A stretch of 35,681 nucleotides of DNA. Source: Lysobacterales bacterium (lineage in GTDB: Bacteria > Pseudomonadota > Gammaproteobacteria > Xanthomonadales > Rhodanobacteraceae). This document shows, one piece after another, positions 7,881 through 14,482 of this stretch. Below the pieces are notes generated by a model that was not told where the DNA came from, ran no database searches, and saw only the letters and a program-made list of their open reading frames with translations. The stretch covers positions 1 through 35,681 of the forward strand of contig JAATFF010000136.1 in NCBI GenBank assembly GCA_015655335.1, written 5' to 3'. Both the position numbers and the translations under genes were made by a program. Position 1 is the stretch's first letter. Every line of letters starts with the position of its first letter.

Positions 7881-7908
7881 ATTGCGCATAATGTATATTA
7901 TGTCAAAT
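7881..7908 (+). other. dif: XerCD recombination site (dif)
   Basis: The 28-bp site reads XerC arm ATTGCGCATAA, central region TGTATA, XerD arm TTATGTCAAAT. Compared with E. coli dif (GGTGCGCATAA, TGTATA, TTATGTTAAAT), 25 of 28 positions agree. The centre is identical, and one change (T to C) lies in the XerD arm. XerC/XerD resolve chromosome dimers at this site next to FtsK at the terminus. A second copy was looked for by eye in the window and not found, which favours the chromosomal dif over an integrated dif-using phage or element flanked by two sites. Confidence 0.85.
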
Positions 7909-7946
7909 TTAATCAGAGCCGCGAGAAAGGCTGGTCTGGCGGTCGG

Positions 7947-8000
7947 CCAATAAATTGGACTAGCGACCAGTTATGTGGATTGGAACGAGCAATTTATTGG
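7947..8000. repeat. Perfect 11-bp inverted repeat next to dif
   Basis: CCAATAAATTG at 7947-7957 and CAATTTATTGG at 7990-8000 are exact reverse complements separated by 32 bases. A second, shorter pair (CTGGTC 7931-7936, GACCAG 7965-7970) is interlaced with it. There is no T-run after it, so a standard terminator is unlikely. It may be a protein-binding palindrome or a small mobile-element remnant. The function is unknown. Confidence 0.5.
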
Positions 8001-8184
8001 AATCGCCAAGTAGTTAATTAGACTGAGTTGGTTGTCTGCCGCGTTGAACTATGCGCCGTAACCGCGAAGTTGATGCTTCTTCCCTGTGGACATCTCTGCA
8101 TTGCTCCCATCAGGCGCACATAACTATGTACCGAATCATCAGTTAGCGCAGACAATGATGCCGACTTCCGAGCAGCGCCAACCT

Positions 8185-8538
8185 TTAAGACGTCGACTTA
8201 CTGGTCCGATTACGTAGTTTAGGTTTCACCGCAGCGACTGCTTTGCGGGTGGCCGGCTTCGATGTCGGCGTTTGGCGGCGGCCTCGATGTAAGGCAACTT
8301 CTAAGGCAGCAACTCGCCCAGCCTGATGGGCGGCTGCCTGTTCAGCTGTTCGCACGGCGGACCGTAATGCTTCCAATTGAGTGGTGAGCTGGGCGACTTG
8401 CTTGCTATGGTCGCGTTGCTCACGCTCCAGCCGTTGTTGGAGGGTTTTGATTTCCTGGCGAGCCTGATCGACCTGCTGATGGGCGCGGTCCTCTAGGAGG
8501 CGTGCTTGCTCAAGCGCAGTCGTCCGTTCGGCGCGCAA
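8185..8538 (-). pseudogene. KfrA-like coiled-coil fragment (5' part missing)
   Basis: 117 codons from a TTG; the open frame begins only about 45 bases further upstream. The sequence is one long heptad-type coiled coil (ERTTALEQARLLEDRAHQQ..., LQQRLEREQRDHSKQVAQL..., AAHQAGRVAALEVAL) followed by a Lys/Arg/Thr-rich tail (RKAVAAVKPKLRNRTSKS). This is the C-terminal pattern of KfrA-type plasmid or island DNA-binding proteins, which carry a helix-turn-helix domain of about 120 residues in front. That domain is absent here and its place is taken by the divergent gene at 8615. It could instead be a small stand-alone coiled-coil protein, but no convincing start or ribosome binding site is present. 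Confidence 0.5.
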
Positions 8539-8614
8539 TGTCTGGACGTCTCCTAGTTTTTCGTAATACCTGCCAATTGATTGGCATCATAGCGTCGTGC
8601 CAGAGGAGAAACGC

Positions 8615-8842
8615 GTGGCAGATCACCGACAGTACGATCTGGTACCGCTGCAACGTCTGCTTAAGGTGTTGGACGACGAGACTCGTCTTGAGCTTGCGTA
8701 TGCACCTCGATTTATTCACTGGTTTGATCACGAGCCGCTGTCGGCCTTTTCTGGTTTGACCGCACGGCAGTTGGTAGAGCGTGGGTGCGAGAACGATGTC
8801 GCGCGTTACCTGTCGAGCCTTCTGGATGGATTCTTGGGTTAA
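8615..8842 (+). CDS. Short Xre/MbcA/ParS-type antitoxin-like protein
   Basis: 75 aa from GTG 8615, preceded by GAGGAG six bases upstream (an earlier in-frame GTG at 8597 has no site). The C-terminal 40 residues (FDHEPLSAFSGLTARQLVERGCENDVARYLSSLLDGFLG) follow the toxin-binding domain found at the end of Xre/MbcA/ParS antitoxins (DUF2384 type): Pro-Leu near the start, a GLTARQL helix, then a long C-terminal helix ending in Gly. The N-terminal helix-turn-helix of full antitoxins is missing and no RES-domain toxin lies next to it, so it is probably an orphan or remnant. It is divergent from the KfrA-like fragment. Confidence 0.6.
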   Translation: MADHRQYDLVPLQRLLKVLDDETRLELAYAPRFIHWFDHEPLSAFSGLTARQLVERGCENDVARYLSSLLDGFLG

Positions 8843-8915
8843 CACTTTTCATCGTGTTTGCGCCGCCCTGACCCGAGCTGGGTCACCGTGGACCAGTACA
8901 ACGACACACTGAAGT

Positions 8916-9358
8916 TGTGACCAAACCACTATGTGATGCTGTGACTTTGCCCCTTTTCTGCCCTGTGACCAGCCAAGCTAAAAAACTCACAGCTTTAATA
9001 TGGGCTGCAGCCGTGTCCTCCAAAAAGTCACAGCTTCTGGTGTCGAGGCTCAACCGATCCCGGTGAATTTTGTGCCACCAACTGGTTACCGCCGAAAAGT
9101 CTGGGCCGAATCTGCCAACTTTTTGGTCCATTCCTGCCAACAACTTCATGCCATCAATGCCATCTGCCAACTAGTTGTGGCCACGGTTTAAGCATCTGCC
9201 AATAACTTGAGGCCAACGTAGAAATTCGACCCAAAAGTCTGGTCCGCGGTGTCGTTGGAAAATCCACTGATCCGTTCGTACGTCGACGGACTGCGGCTGT
9301 GACCAAACCGCAACGTGATGCTGCGGGAAACCAAGAAGCTGCCACGGATAACTTGTAC
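8916..9358. repeat. Array of short direct repeats, possible transposon end
   Basis: No gene is seen in 8843-9431. Instead several repeat families occur. (a) A motif near CTGCCAAC-(A/T)A-(C/G)TT-x-TGGCCA occurs at about 9110, 9132, 9162 and 9194, with looser copies at 9071 and 9336. (b) A 28-bp unit starting TGTGACCAAACC occurs at 8916-8943 and 9298-9325, with 24 of 28 positions equal. (c) AAAAA(C/G)TCACAGCTT occurs at 8980 and 9022. (d) A-AAAAGTCTGG-type copies occur at 9093 and 9231. Multiple spaced binding sites of about 20 bp are typical of the ends of Tn7/Tn5053-like (TniA/TnsB) transposons, and a tniQ fragment lies close by at 9561-10190. Plasmid iterons are an alternative because a KfrA-like fragment also lies near. 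Confidence 0.5.
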
Positions 9359-9431
9359 AAACTAGACTTAGTTCTGGCCACCAGCGGCCATCCAGCACTC
9401 AATGGATGAAGGAAGCCATTATAGGTGTCAC

Positions 9432-9560
9432 TGGAGTTACCAGGGTTTCGTGGACACGGGATCAGTGCTGCTTGATCGCTGCCTCGTAGCTAGATGGACT
9501 CATGCCTTGTAAATAGCTGTGGTGGCGTACTGAATTGTAGAAATTTTCTATAGGGCCCCC
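9432..9560 (-). mobile_element. 3' end fragment of an IS3-family insertion sequence
   Basis: On the minus strand a frame ending at 9462 reads IENFYNSVRHHSYLQGMSP, then SSYEAAIKQH and stop. This is the conserved C-terminus of IS3-family OrfB transposases (the stretch after the last catalytic Glu, with FYN.xR.HS.L..MSP..YE). After the stop lies a terminal-repeat-like sequence whose outer end is TGGAGTTACCAGGG and inner end TTTCGTGGACA (9432-9456), in the style of IS2/IS407-group ends. The catalytic core and the left end are missing, so only about 130 bp of the element remain. Confidence 0.7.
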
Positions 9561-10190
9561 GTTTGACTGTTCGAGCCATAAGCTCCCTGATGTCTTGCGT
9601 CAGAGCATTGCCCTTCTCCGGAACATGCCACGGTTCGACGTGAAACTGCCAAGCACCGTGCGAGTAGTCGTGAAACGGCAAGAACGGCGGCAAATTACTC
9701 ATATAGGGTCGAAGCGCGTCGCACAACACGGCGGTGACACCTTTCGATGCGCGATACGGAACCATGCTGGGCAACTGTTGACTCGGTGGATACGCGATAT
9801 AGATCGGGTCGATCACAAAATCGATCACCCTTTTCATGTCCTGCGCCCATGCGAAATGCTGAGCTAATGCATTGTCAAGGTCGTCAAGAGGATCGAGGAG
9901 TCCGAGCAGACAATGACCCGATAGATCGCAGCCACGGGGACAGCGGAGTGCGCTCTTTGAGTACGGCAGATGGCTCTTCCAAGGGACGGGCGTATCACAC
10001 TGCGTGCAGCAACTTGTGAGTGCCACGTGATGTCTTGGGCATTAGTCAAGCAGCGTGCATTGATACGCGTAGCTATAGCGCCCCTCTATGAGGCATCGTG
10101 GGCAAAATCGCATGTACTCGTTGGGGTGGCTCTCCAGTGTGGGTAATATTTCCCACGCCGCCGTCAGGGTTTGAGCGGGTGCCCAAGACA
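9561..10190 (-). pseudogene. tniQ: tniQ/tnsD-family transposition protein fragment with in-frame stop
   Basis: Reading the minus strand, EYMRFCPRCLIEGRY, then SYAYQCTLLD, stop, CPRHHVALTSCCTQCD gives the zinc-binding signature of TniQ/TnsD proteins (CPxC ... CPRH ... CxxC), broken by a TAA at 10042-10044 in the codon just before CPRH. The frame is unchanged on both sides, so this is a nonsense change and not a frameshift. The fragment then continues for about 150 residues (PRGCDLSGHCLL..., YRASKGVTAVLCDALRPYM) until it runs into the IS3 end at about 9560. The N-terminus is also missing: upstream of about 10190 the DNA is the MXKDX gene. TniQ/TnsD select the target site in Tn5053- and Tn7-like transposons. 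This copy must be inactive. Confidence 0.75.
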
Positions 10191-10195
10191 GTGGA

Positions 10196-10399
10196 ATGGC
10201 AAAGGACTCGATGAGCCATGACGACATGACTCACGATGGCATGAAGAAGGACGCTATGGGGCACGACGCGATGAAGAAAGACGCGATGTCCAAGGACACT
10301 ATGGCGAAAGATGCCATGTCCAAGGACGCCAAGAGCAGCGATGCAATGAAGGGCAACATGAGCCACGACACCGCGGGAAACGACAGCTCGCAGCATTAA
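10196..10399 (+). CDS. MXKDX pentapeptide-repeat protein, 5' truncated
   Basis: About 67 residues made of near-perfect five-residue repeats of the form M-x-K/H-D-x (MAKDS MSHDD MTHDG MKKDA MGHDA MKKDA MSKDT and so on), ending HDTAGNDSSQH. Proteins of this pentapeptide MXKDX family are normally exported small proteins with a signal peptide ending near Ala-Gln-Asp. Here in-frame codons for A-Q-D-S-G precede the ATG, then a stop occurs at about 10168, and no ribosome binding site or signal sequence is left. The signal-peptide part has therefore been lost at the junction with the tniQ fragment. Probably not expressed as an exported protein. The function of the family is unknown. Confidence 0.6.
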   Translation: MAKDSMSHDDMTHDGMKKDAMGHDAMKKDAMSKDTMAKDAMSKDAKSSDAMKGNMSHDTAGNDSSQH

Positions 10400-10414
10400 A
10401 AGCCCCTGCTATCT

Positions 10415-10452
10415 CTGCCCATGTCATCCCAGCTGGCATGGGCAGCTTTTTA
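10415..10452 (+). terminator. Rho-independent terminator after the MXKDX gene
   Basis: CTGCCCATG at 10415-10423 and CATGGGCAG at 10437-10445 form a perfect 9-bp stem with a 13-base loop, followed at once by CTTTTTAC. It sits 16 bases after the stop of the MXKDX gene and 47 bases before the end of the convergent response-regulator gene. Confidence 0.8.
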
Positions 10453-10498
10453 CTTTCGCCGAAAATTGAAATCGCTCATTGACGGCACAACTTCGGTA

Positions 10499-11254
10499 TC
10501 AGCAGTTGCTTGACAGCTCTGCCAGACGGTCCTGAATGCGCTTGCGGTAACGGCGGCTCAAACGGAGACGAGCCGTGGAATCCAGCACGACCTCGTATTC
10601 GCCACCATCCTGCAGTTCCAGCCCCCGAACTCGGTTGAGGTTAACGATGGTCGAGCGGTGGGTACGCGCGAATGTTTGTGCGTCCAGATCCTGTTCGAGC
10701 TCCTGCAGCGTGCGGCGCAGGATGTGTGTGTCCGCGCCCACATGGATGCAGGCGTAGTAGCTTGCCGCTTCGATCCAATCGATATCTGCGACGTCAATGA
10801 ACAAGGTCTGCCCTCGGCTCTTGACCGCGATTCTGCTGATCGAGCGGCGTTGCGTTGGTGCATAACGCGCAAGCTTTTCCTTGGCGCGTGCAAGGGCGCG
10901 ATGGAAGCGCGCATCGTCGAAGGGCTTCAAGAGGTAGTCCAGGGCGCCCGCCTCGAAGGCGCGCAACGCATACACATCGTAGGCCGCCACGAAGATGACG
11001 GTCTCAGGCATATCCGCACCAAGCAGCTCGAGCACATCGAAGCCATCACATTCGGGCATTTGGACGTCCAGGAACACGAGGTCTGGCCTGGACCGCCGAA
11101 CCTCCTTGATCGCCTCCAATCCTGATTCGCATTCGATCACCGACGCGATATCGGGATCGTTGCGCAACAGGAGCGTGAGATTGCGCCGCGCCAAGGCCTC
11201 GTCATCGACGACCAGGACGTTGATCGACTGGGAATGGTTCTCAGACGATGCCAT
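10499..11254 (-). CDS. LytTR-family response regulator
   Basis: 251 aa. Receiver domain at about 11-125 with acidic pocket D17-D18, phosphoacceptor D63 (LVFLDVQMP) and conserved K110 (LLKPF). The LytTR DNA-binding domain spans about 140-245 (IAVKSRGQTLFIDVADIDWIEA..., RTHRSTIVNLNRV). The position of the conserved switch Thr (FVTAYD in most relatives) is Ala90 (IFVAAYD). The gene starts directly at the stop of the histidine kinase gene upstream (TGA then ATG, no gap), so the two are made from one transcript and probably translationally coupled. Function: phospho-dependent DNA binding, target genes unknown. AlgR/LytR relatives control exopolysaccharide, pili or cell-wall genes. Confidence 0.9.
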   Translation of the reverse strand: MASSENHSQSINVLVVDDEALARRNLTLLLRNDPDIASVIECESGLEAIKEVRRSRPDLVFLDVQMPECDGFDVLELLGADMPETVIFVAAYDVYALRAFEAGALDYLLKPFDDARFHRALARAKEKLARYAPTQRRSISRIAVKSRGQTLFIDVADIDWIEAASYYACIHVGADTHILRRTLQELEQDLDAQTFARTHRSTIVNLNRVRGLELQDGGEYEVVLDSTARLRLSRRYRKRIQDRLAELSSNC

Positions 11255-12361
11255 TCACGTCTCCAAGAATGGCAAGGTCACAACAACCTCCACGCCACTG
11301 GTGTCGACAGGCCTCAACAGCAACTCGGATCGGTCGCCATGCAGGATGCGCAAACGGGTGCGCAGGTTGCTCAGGCCGACGCCATCGGACGTCGCATCCA
11401 GATCCTCCTGGACCCATGGCCCGTCGTTGTAGACCGTCAGACGAAGTGTGTCATCGCTGCACGCCCCTGCGACACGGATATCACCGCCGGCGACGCGCTT
11501 GGACACGCCGTGTTTGATGGCGTTCTCCACCAGCGGCTGCAGCAGGAGATTCGGAACCTGCGCATCTCCAAGCTCGGCGGGAATGTCGAGACTCACGCGA
11601 AGGCGGTCCCCGAACCGGACCTTCTGGATATCGATATAGCGCTGCAGGTATTCAACTTCCTCCGTCAGAGTCACTTGTGCCCGGTGGGAGTCTTCCGACG
11701 CGCGACGCAGAAACTCGCTCAAGCCCACGATCATCCCGATCGCTGCATCGTTGCGTTGGTCTCGTACAAGGCCAACGATCGAATTGAGCGTGTTGAACAT
11801 GAAGTGCGGATCCATCTGGCTCCGTAGCGCAGCAAGCTGGGCGCGAGACAACTCCCCATTGAGCCGTGCGGTCTCGCTCATCTGCCGCTGCACCTTTTCA
11901 CGCGAGTCCACGACATATGTGACGGTCAGGATCAGCGCATAGGCGATCACGAATGTCACGATCTGGTCGGTGAGCAACGAGTACCACGTGTCGACGAAGT
12001 TGGGCGCTGGATTGTGGTGCCACGGATTGACGATGACCCGAAGCATGGCCGACCACGCCTCAGCGACCATGCTGACGATGGCGAAGGCCACCAGATGCAT
12101 GATTCCCGCCTTCAGAACCGCCCCGCGAACGATCGGCCGCCTTCGCGCCAGTTCGACGATCAATGGTGTCGCCAACATCCAGGGCAGCCAGGACACGAAC
12201 ACGACAATGAATGGAGAAAACCACAACCCTTGCGCGCCCATGGCGCGCATGGTGAAGATGGTCTGACTCGCATCGAAGAACGCGCCGGCACACCAGATGG
12301 CTGCGATCCAAGTCCAGCGGGTCGAGCGCGAGTTCGGGCGAGTATCTGTCATGACCATCAC
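11255..12361 (-). CDS. LytS-type sensor histidine kinase
   Basis: 368 aa with four likely membrane segments at about 19-36, 49-70, 84-108 and 128-150. A short coiled linker (REKVQRQMSETARLNGELS) follows, then the His_kinase (HisKA_3/LytS) domain. The phosphorylated His is H186 in QMDPHFMFNTLNS, and the ATP-binding N-box is LLLQPLVENAIKHG (N280). The G-box is DGVGLSNLRTRL. There is no periplasmic sensor domain, so the signal is probably sensed in the membrane. It is the partner of the LytTR regulator directly downstream. The start MMVMTD has a second in-frame Met at position 4; either could be used. Confidence 0.9.
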   Translation of the reverse strand: MMVMTDTRPNSRSTRWTWIAAIWCAGAFFDASQTIFTMRAMGAQGLWFSPFIVVFVSWLPWMLATPLIVELARRRPIVRGAVLKAGIMHLVAFAIVSMVAEAWSAMLRVIVNPWHHNPAPNFVDTWYSLLTDQIVTFVIAYALILTVTYVVDSREKVQRQMSETARLNGELSRAQLAALRSQMDPHFMFNTLNSIVGLVRDQRNDAAIGMIVGLSEFLRRASEDSHRAQVTLTEEVEYLQRYIDIQKVRFGDRLRVSLDIPAELGDAQVPNLLLQPLVENAIKHGVSKRVAGGDIRVAGACSDDTLRLTVYNDGPWVQEDLDATSDGVGLSNLRTRLRILHGDRSELLLRPVDTSGVEVVVTLPFLET

Positions 12362-12638
12362 GCTACATCAAAGTCATCGCGAAAATCCCACGCTGCAGCG
12401 AACGGCCGGTACGGTGCAACAAGTGGTCTGGCGAAACGTATAGCGCTTTCGCCAGACTAGGCAACGAATGTACGGCATGGCCTGCATCTCCAGAAGATCT
12501 CTTAGTTCGATTGTCCGCCTTGGATTGAACGTAGATATTAGGCAAAACCGCCTTCCCTATTCATCGTCGCCATATCTGTAAATGGCGCGATTGATACGAG
12601 CACTCATGCATTCGCATTTCCAGGAGTTATCACACTGT

Positions 12639-13448
12639 ATGAAAAAGAATTCAGCGGTCGCCCTCGTATTCTTTGGCACTGCAACGCTGTTGCATGCCCA
12701 AACATTATCTCCTCCGGCCTATGTAACCGATGCCGTCGCCGATGCCGCGCGTCCGGCCGCCGATAAGCAAGTCGACAATGATCGCAAGCCGGCTGCGCTA
12801 GTCACATTCGCCGGCATCAAACCGGGCGACAACGTCGCTGACGTAATGCCGGGTGGCGGCTACTTCACGCGCATCTTCAGCAAGGTGGTTGGCGCAAAAG
12901 GTCATGTCTACGCCGTCATCCCGGAGAGCCTGGCCACCAAGGCGCCACCGGAAAAGTTCAAGCCCATCCATGCGCTGGTTGCCGATCCCGCCTACAGCGG
13001 TAACACCAGTCTAGAAATTCGACCGTACGACCGACTCGATGTCGGCGCGCCGTTGGATGTCGTTTGGACATCCCAGAATTACCACGACGTCTATGGCGCC
13101 GTGCCTGTTTTCAGTGTTAGCGGAAGCACTGGGCCCGAGCAGACAGCCAAACTCGATGCCGCCGCGTTCAAAGCGTTAAAACCAGGCGGTGTTTTTATCG
13201 TCGTCGATCATGCGGCTGCACCTGGCTCCGGCGGCAGGGATGCCTCCACGCTGCATCGCATCGATCCAGCTACGGTCATCGCGCAAGCGAAGGCAGCAGG
13301 TTTCGAACTGGAGGGAACCAGTGACGTGCTCAGCAACCCGCAGGATGGGCACGACAAATTGGTGTTCGCTCCGGAAATCAAAGGTCACACGGACAAGTTC
13401 GTGTTGAAGTTCCGCAAGCCCGCCGTTGGATCGAGGGCCGAGCCGTAA
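12639..13448 (+). CDS. Exported class I SAM-methyltransferase-like protein
   Basis: 269 aa from the ATG at 12639, chosen because it opens a clear signal peptide (MKKNSAVALVFFGTATLLHAQ); AGGAG lies 12 bases upstream, a little far. Earlier in-frame starts from 12582 would hide the signal. The mature part has a Rossmann-type motif I (GDNVADVMPGGGYFTRIF, residues 63-80), then GHVYAV at the motif II position, and a post-motif (FKALKPGGVFIVVDHAAAPGSG) typical of methyltransferases. An exported methyltransferase fold is unusual, because SAM is cytoplasmic. Homologs of this kind are common in Xanthomonadales and annotated as predicted methyltransferases. It may be active before export or have another ligand. 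Confidence 0.7.
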   Translation: MKKNSAVALVFFGTATLLHAQTLSPPAYVTDAVADAARPAADKQVDNDRKPAALVTFAGIKPGDNVADVMPGGGYFTRIFSKVVGAKGHVYAVIPESLATKAPPEKFKPIHALVADPAYSGNTSLEIRPYDRLDVGAPLDVVWTSQNYHDVYGAVPVFSVSGSTGPEQTAKLDAAAFKALKPGGVFIVVDHAAAPGSGGRDASTLHRIDPATVIAQAKAAGFELEGTSDVLSNPQDGHDKLVFAPEIKGHTDKFVLKFRKPAVGSRAEP

Positions 13449-13519
13449 TGAGCTGAAATAGGGCTGGCCGGAGCTGAAGAAAACCCCCAGGGCGTTACGT
13501 AGGAAGTCAAATACAGGGC

Positions 13520-14482
13520 TCAGTGCGAACCCACGCTAGAGGAAGCCGCTGGCGTGGACGACTCGGCGGCTGCGCGCTTGGGGGTGTCGGCTGGGCACCA
13601 GGTCTTGAGGCGCTTGCCCGCACGGAACAGATCGATGCATACACGCATTTCGGCCTGGAAGGCTAAGTCAGGCGTGTTTATCGGGCAGCCATACGACAGT
13701 GGCTTGCCGTCGTTGTACTCGTCGATGCAGGTCGACAATGGCAATGGCTTGACCGGATGCGGGTCGCCGACCAGCGACGGCGACGGTAGATTGAGGCGCT
13801 CGTCGGCATCCTTGGGCGACGGCGGCAAGGGAGGCACACCGCACAGCAAGTTGGAAGCCGTACTGCGTTTGTTGGGGTCGCACATGCTTTTGGCGATCGC
13901 CTGTATCGCATCGCCTATATGGCGACCCACGGCACCACCGGCTGTCTCGTTCGGCGGCGGAAAATATTTATCGAAACGCGTGGGCTTGAAGTGCGTGTAG
14001 TTGGTGTGCTGCATGATCTGACGATCGTCCGCGGGCTTGGTCGGTTTGGCGTCGACCCGTGGTGCTACCGAGGTATCCGTCGGCGCGGGCGGGAGCCGTA
14101 TCGAGCCATCCTTGTTGAACAAATGGGTGGCGGCCGATATGGCCACGGAGGCCGCCGGCGCAGGTGCCGTCTCGTGATCTTGCATGACCATCGCATCACG
14201 ACGTGGCTTCTCGTGCGACTTGGGGCGAGCGCGTGGTGCCGCCGCCTGTTGTGGCAACACCAACTCGGCCAGCGTGGGTGGGGCAGGAGGCGGCGCGGTA
14301 CGCGGCGTGCTGGTGTCATCCAGCAGACGCACGACCAGCGTCTGATCACTATCGACAGATGCTGGCTGCATCGCAGACCACATCACTAGCCCGAACAGCA
14401 TGTGCAGTGCCAATACCAAAGCCAGCACAAACACCTGCGCCTGGCGCGTCAGCGTCGGCTGTCGCCAGCGTCTGTGACCCAA
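13520..14482 (-). CDS. Membrane-anchored Pro-rich protein with Cys-rich C-terminus, unknown
   Basis: 320 aa from a TTG at 14482 with GGTGGG just upstream; the open frame extends about 100 bases further without a standard start, so the start is uncertain. One membrane anchor (about 17-38, FVLALVLALHMLFGLVMWSA) is followed by a Pro/Ala-rich periplasmic stretch with a TonB-like outline (VRLLDD, PPPAPPTLAEL). A C-terminal region holds about seven cysteines in pairs (SMCDPNK, LLCGVPP, STCIDEY, YGCPINT, RVCIDLF, TWCPADT), probably disulfide-bonded in the periplasm. No TonB C-terminal motif is seen. I know this pattern only as hypothetical proteins of Xanthomonadales. Confidence 0.65.
   Translation of the reverse strand: MGHRRWRQPTLTRQAQVFVLALVLALHMLFGLVMWSAMQPASVDSDQTLVVRLLDDTSTPRTAPPPAPPTLAELVLPQQAAAPRARPKSHEKPRRDAMVMQDHETAPAPAASVAISAATHLFNKDGSIRLPPAPTDTSVAPRVDAKPTKPADDRQIMQHTNYTHFKPTRFDKYFPPPNETAGGAVGRHIGDAIQAIAKSMCDPNKRSTASNLLCGVPPLPPSPKDADERLNLPSPSLVGDPHPVKPLPLSTCIDEYNDGKPLSYGCPINTPDLAFQAEMRVCIDLFRAGKRLKTWCPADTPKRAAAESSTPAASSSVGSH

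Larger units (their letters stand above)
7841..8184. other. AT-rich intergenic region holding the dif site
   Basis: This 344-bp stretch contains no gene. It carries the dif-like site (7881-7908) and a perfect 11-bp inverted repeat (7947-7957 with 7990-8000), both listed separately. It is the boundary between the ordinary genes to the left and the mobile-element remains to the right. Confidence 0.7.

Noticed and set aside
8101-8160. Search for a second dif-like site that would mark a dif-integrated element
   Set aside because: Sequences such as TAACTATGTACC and GTTATGTGG match only a few bases of an arm; no second 28-bp site is present in the window.
8883-9170. 95-aa minus-strand frame inside the repeat array
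   Set aside because: It is made of the repeats (GGCAGAT-type units read through) and has no ribosome binding site.
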